Assembly: GCA_046756985.1 (NCBI GenBank) | Contig: JBHHXG010000082.1 | Span: 1 to 6,079, forward strand | Reading direction: 5' to 3' | DNA from: JBHHXG01 sp046756985 | GTDB taxonomy: Bacteria; Pseudomonadota; Zetaproteobacteria; Mariprofundales; Mariprofundaceae | Length of the DNA stretch: 6,079 nt | Shown: piece after piece, positions 5,487-6,079 of the stretch | How positions within the stretch are numbered: position 1 is the stretch's first letter | How the letters are laid out: each line of letters opens with the position of its first letter | Program-made: the position numbers and the translations under genes | The notes under the pieces: model-generated | Seen by the model: the letters and a program-made list of their open reading frames with translations, nothing else | Databases searched by the model: none | Told to the model about the DNA's origin: nothing

Positions 5487-6079
5487 ATGCGTTCCTTCCC
5501 TGCCCCTGCCAAGATCAATCTACATCTGAAAGTCATCGGCAGGCGAGACGATGGTCTGCATGAACTGGATACCAGCTTTGCGTTTGTAGATATTGCCGAC
5601 CAGCTTGCCGTACGGCCCTGCTCCGAGTTAAAGGTTAGCTGTTCTGCGAGACATCTCGAAGGTGAGGAAAACCTCGTACACCGTGCCCTGACCGCCATGC
5701 GCAGCCAATTCGGTGTCAATGCCGGACTGGAAATACATATCGAAAAGCACATTCCGGAACAGGCCGGACTCGGCGGCGGTTCTTCCGATGCGGCAACCGC
5801 CATCATGGCAGCCAACGATATCTGGCAGCTGGGGCTATCCACAGACGAACTGATACGCTTTGCCACCCCTCTCGGCGCGGACATCCCCTGTTTTTTGTTC
5901 GGCCAGGCCAGCCTCGCATGCGGTATCGGAGAACAATTAAGTGTATATCCGTGGCCCTTGCCGGACGGATACTTCCTTCTCGCCTGTCCGGGAGACGGGT
6001 TAAGCACTGCTGAAGTCTTTCGACATTTTGATGCCTATGCCATGGCACAAGGAAGCCCATTGACCCCCCAGAATGGCAG
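5487..6079 (+). CDS. ispE: 4-diphosphocytidyl-2-C-methyl-D-erythritol kinase (partial, C-terminus beyond window)
   Basis: IspE is the GHMP-family kinase that phosphorylates the 2-hydroxyl of CDP-methylerythritol with ATP in the MEP route to isoprenoids, in the cytoplasm. The window holds 197 whole codons of a protein usually about 280-290 long. Visible motifs are PAKINLHL with catalytic Lys9, RRDDGLHEL (19-27), the ATP-binding glycine loop EQAGLGGGSSDAA (91-103) and LGADIPCF (129-136) with catalytic Asp132. These correspond to Lys10 and Asp141 of E. coli IspE. The cytosine-stacking Tyr of the usual GYH motif is Leu24 here, while His25 is kept. The start lies 17 bases after the lolB stop, with a weak GGAA (5474-5477) about 9 bases upstream, so it probably belongs to the same operon. 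In relatives ispE is often followed by a tRNA-Gln gene and prs; that lies off the window. Confidence 0.95.
   Translation, partial: MRSFPAPAKINLHLKVIGRRDDGLHELDTSFAFVDIADQLAVRPCSELKVSCSARHLEGEENLVHRALTAMRSQFGVNAGLEIHIEKHIPEQAGLGGGSSDAATAIMAANDIWQLGLSTDELIRFATPLGADIPCFLFGQASLACGIGEQLSVYPWPLPDGYFLLACPGDGLSTAEVFRHFDAYAMAQGSPLTPQNG

Noticed and set aside
5294..6007. A 237-codon minus-strand open frame opposite the end of lolB and ispE
   Set aside because: It is low in recognisable motifs, rich in Ser, Pro and Ala, and antisense to clear IspE motifs.

Overview
The window looks like ordinary chromosome from a Gram-negative bacterium, most likely a proteobacterium. The evidence is two outer-membrane lipoprotein precursors with lipoboxes, an OmpA-type peptidoglycan-binding protein, a LolB-like lipoprotein receptor and the MEP-pathway kinase IspE. 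The gene order TPR lipoprotein - lolB - ispE is one I know from gammaproteobacteria such as Pseudomonas. The divergent LolB, the bacteriohemerythrin and the moderate GC would also fit another lineage such as the Zetaproteobacteria. That placement is a guess from memory and the sequence does not settle it.

Left arm (minus strand, 1-2588). In order of transcription there is a small secreted His-rich DUF4399-type protein (2588-2172), a 109-base gap, and a single-domain bacteriohemerythrin (2062-1658). An AT-rich 345-base non-coding gap follows. Then comes an OmpA-family protein with an extra N-terminal domain (1312-305), whose stop codon directly abuts the start of an exported protein of unknown function (304 to beyond base 1). 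The last two are almost certainly co-transcribed and translationally coupled.

Right arm (plus strand, 2701-6079). This is a tightly packed operon: a stand-alone JAMM/M67 metallopeptidase, then a 575-residue TPR lipoprotein overlapping it by ATGA, then a LolB-like lipoprotein 5 bases after (or overlapping, if a GTG start is used), then ispE, which runs off the right edge. The operon mixes envelope biogenesis (lipoprotein insertion and a TPR scaffold) with isoprenoid precursor synthesis.

The two arms diverge from a 112-base region (2589-2700) that holds a perfect 7-base inverted repeat, a possible operator.

I found no mobile element, CRISPR array, tRNA, rRNA or convincing intrinsic terminator, and no clear new multi-gene system. 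The points most worth a second look are residue-level: a hemerythrin with Asn at the position of one iron-ligand His, a LolB without the protruding-loop Leu, and an IspE with Leu at the Tyr that normally stacks on cytosine. The divergent operator candidate and the JAMM peptidase with no visible partner are also worth checking.
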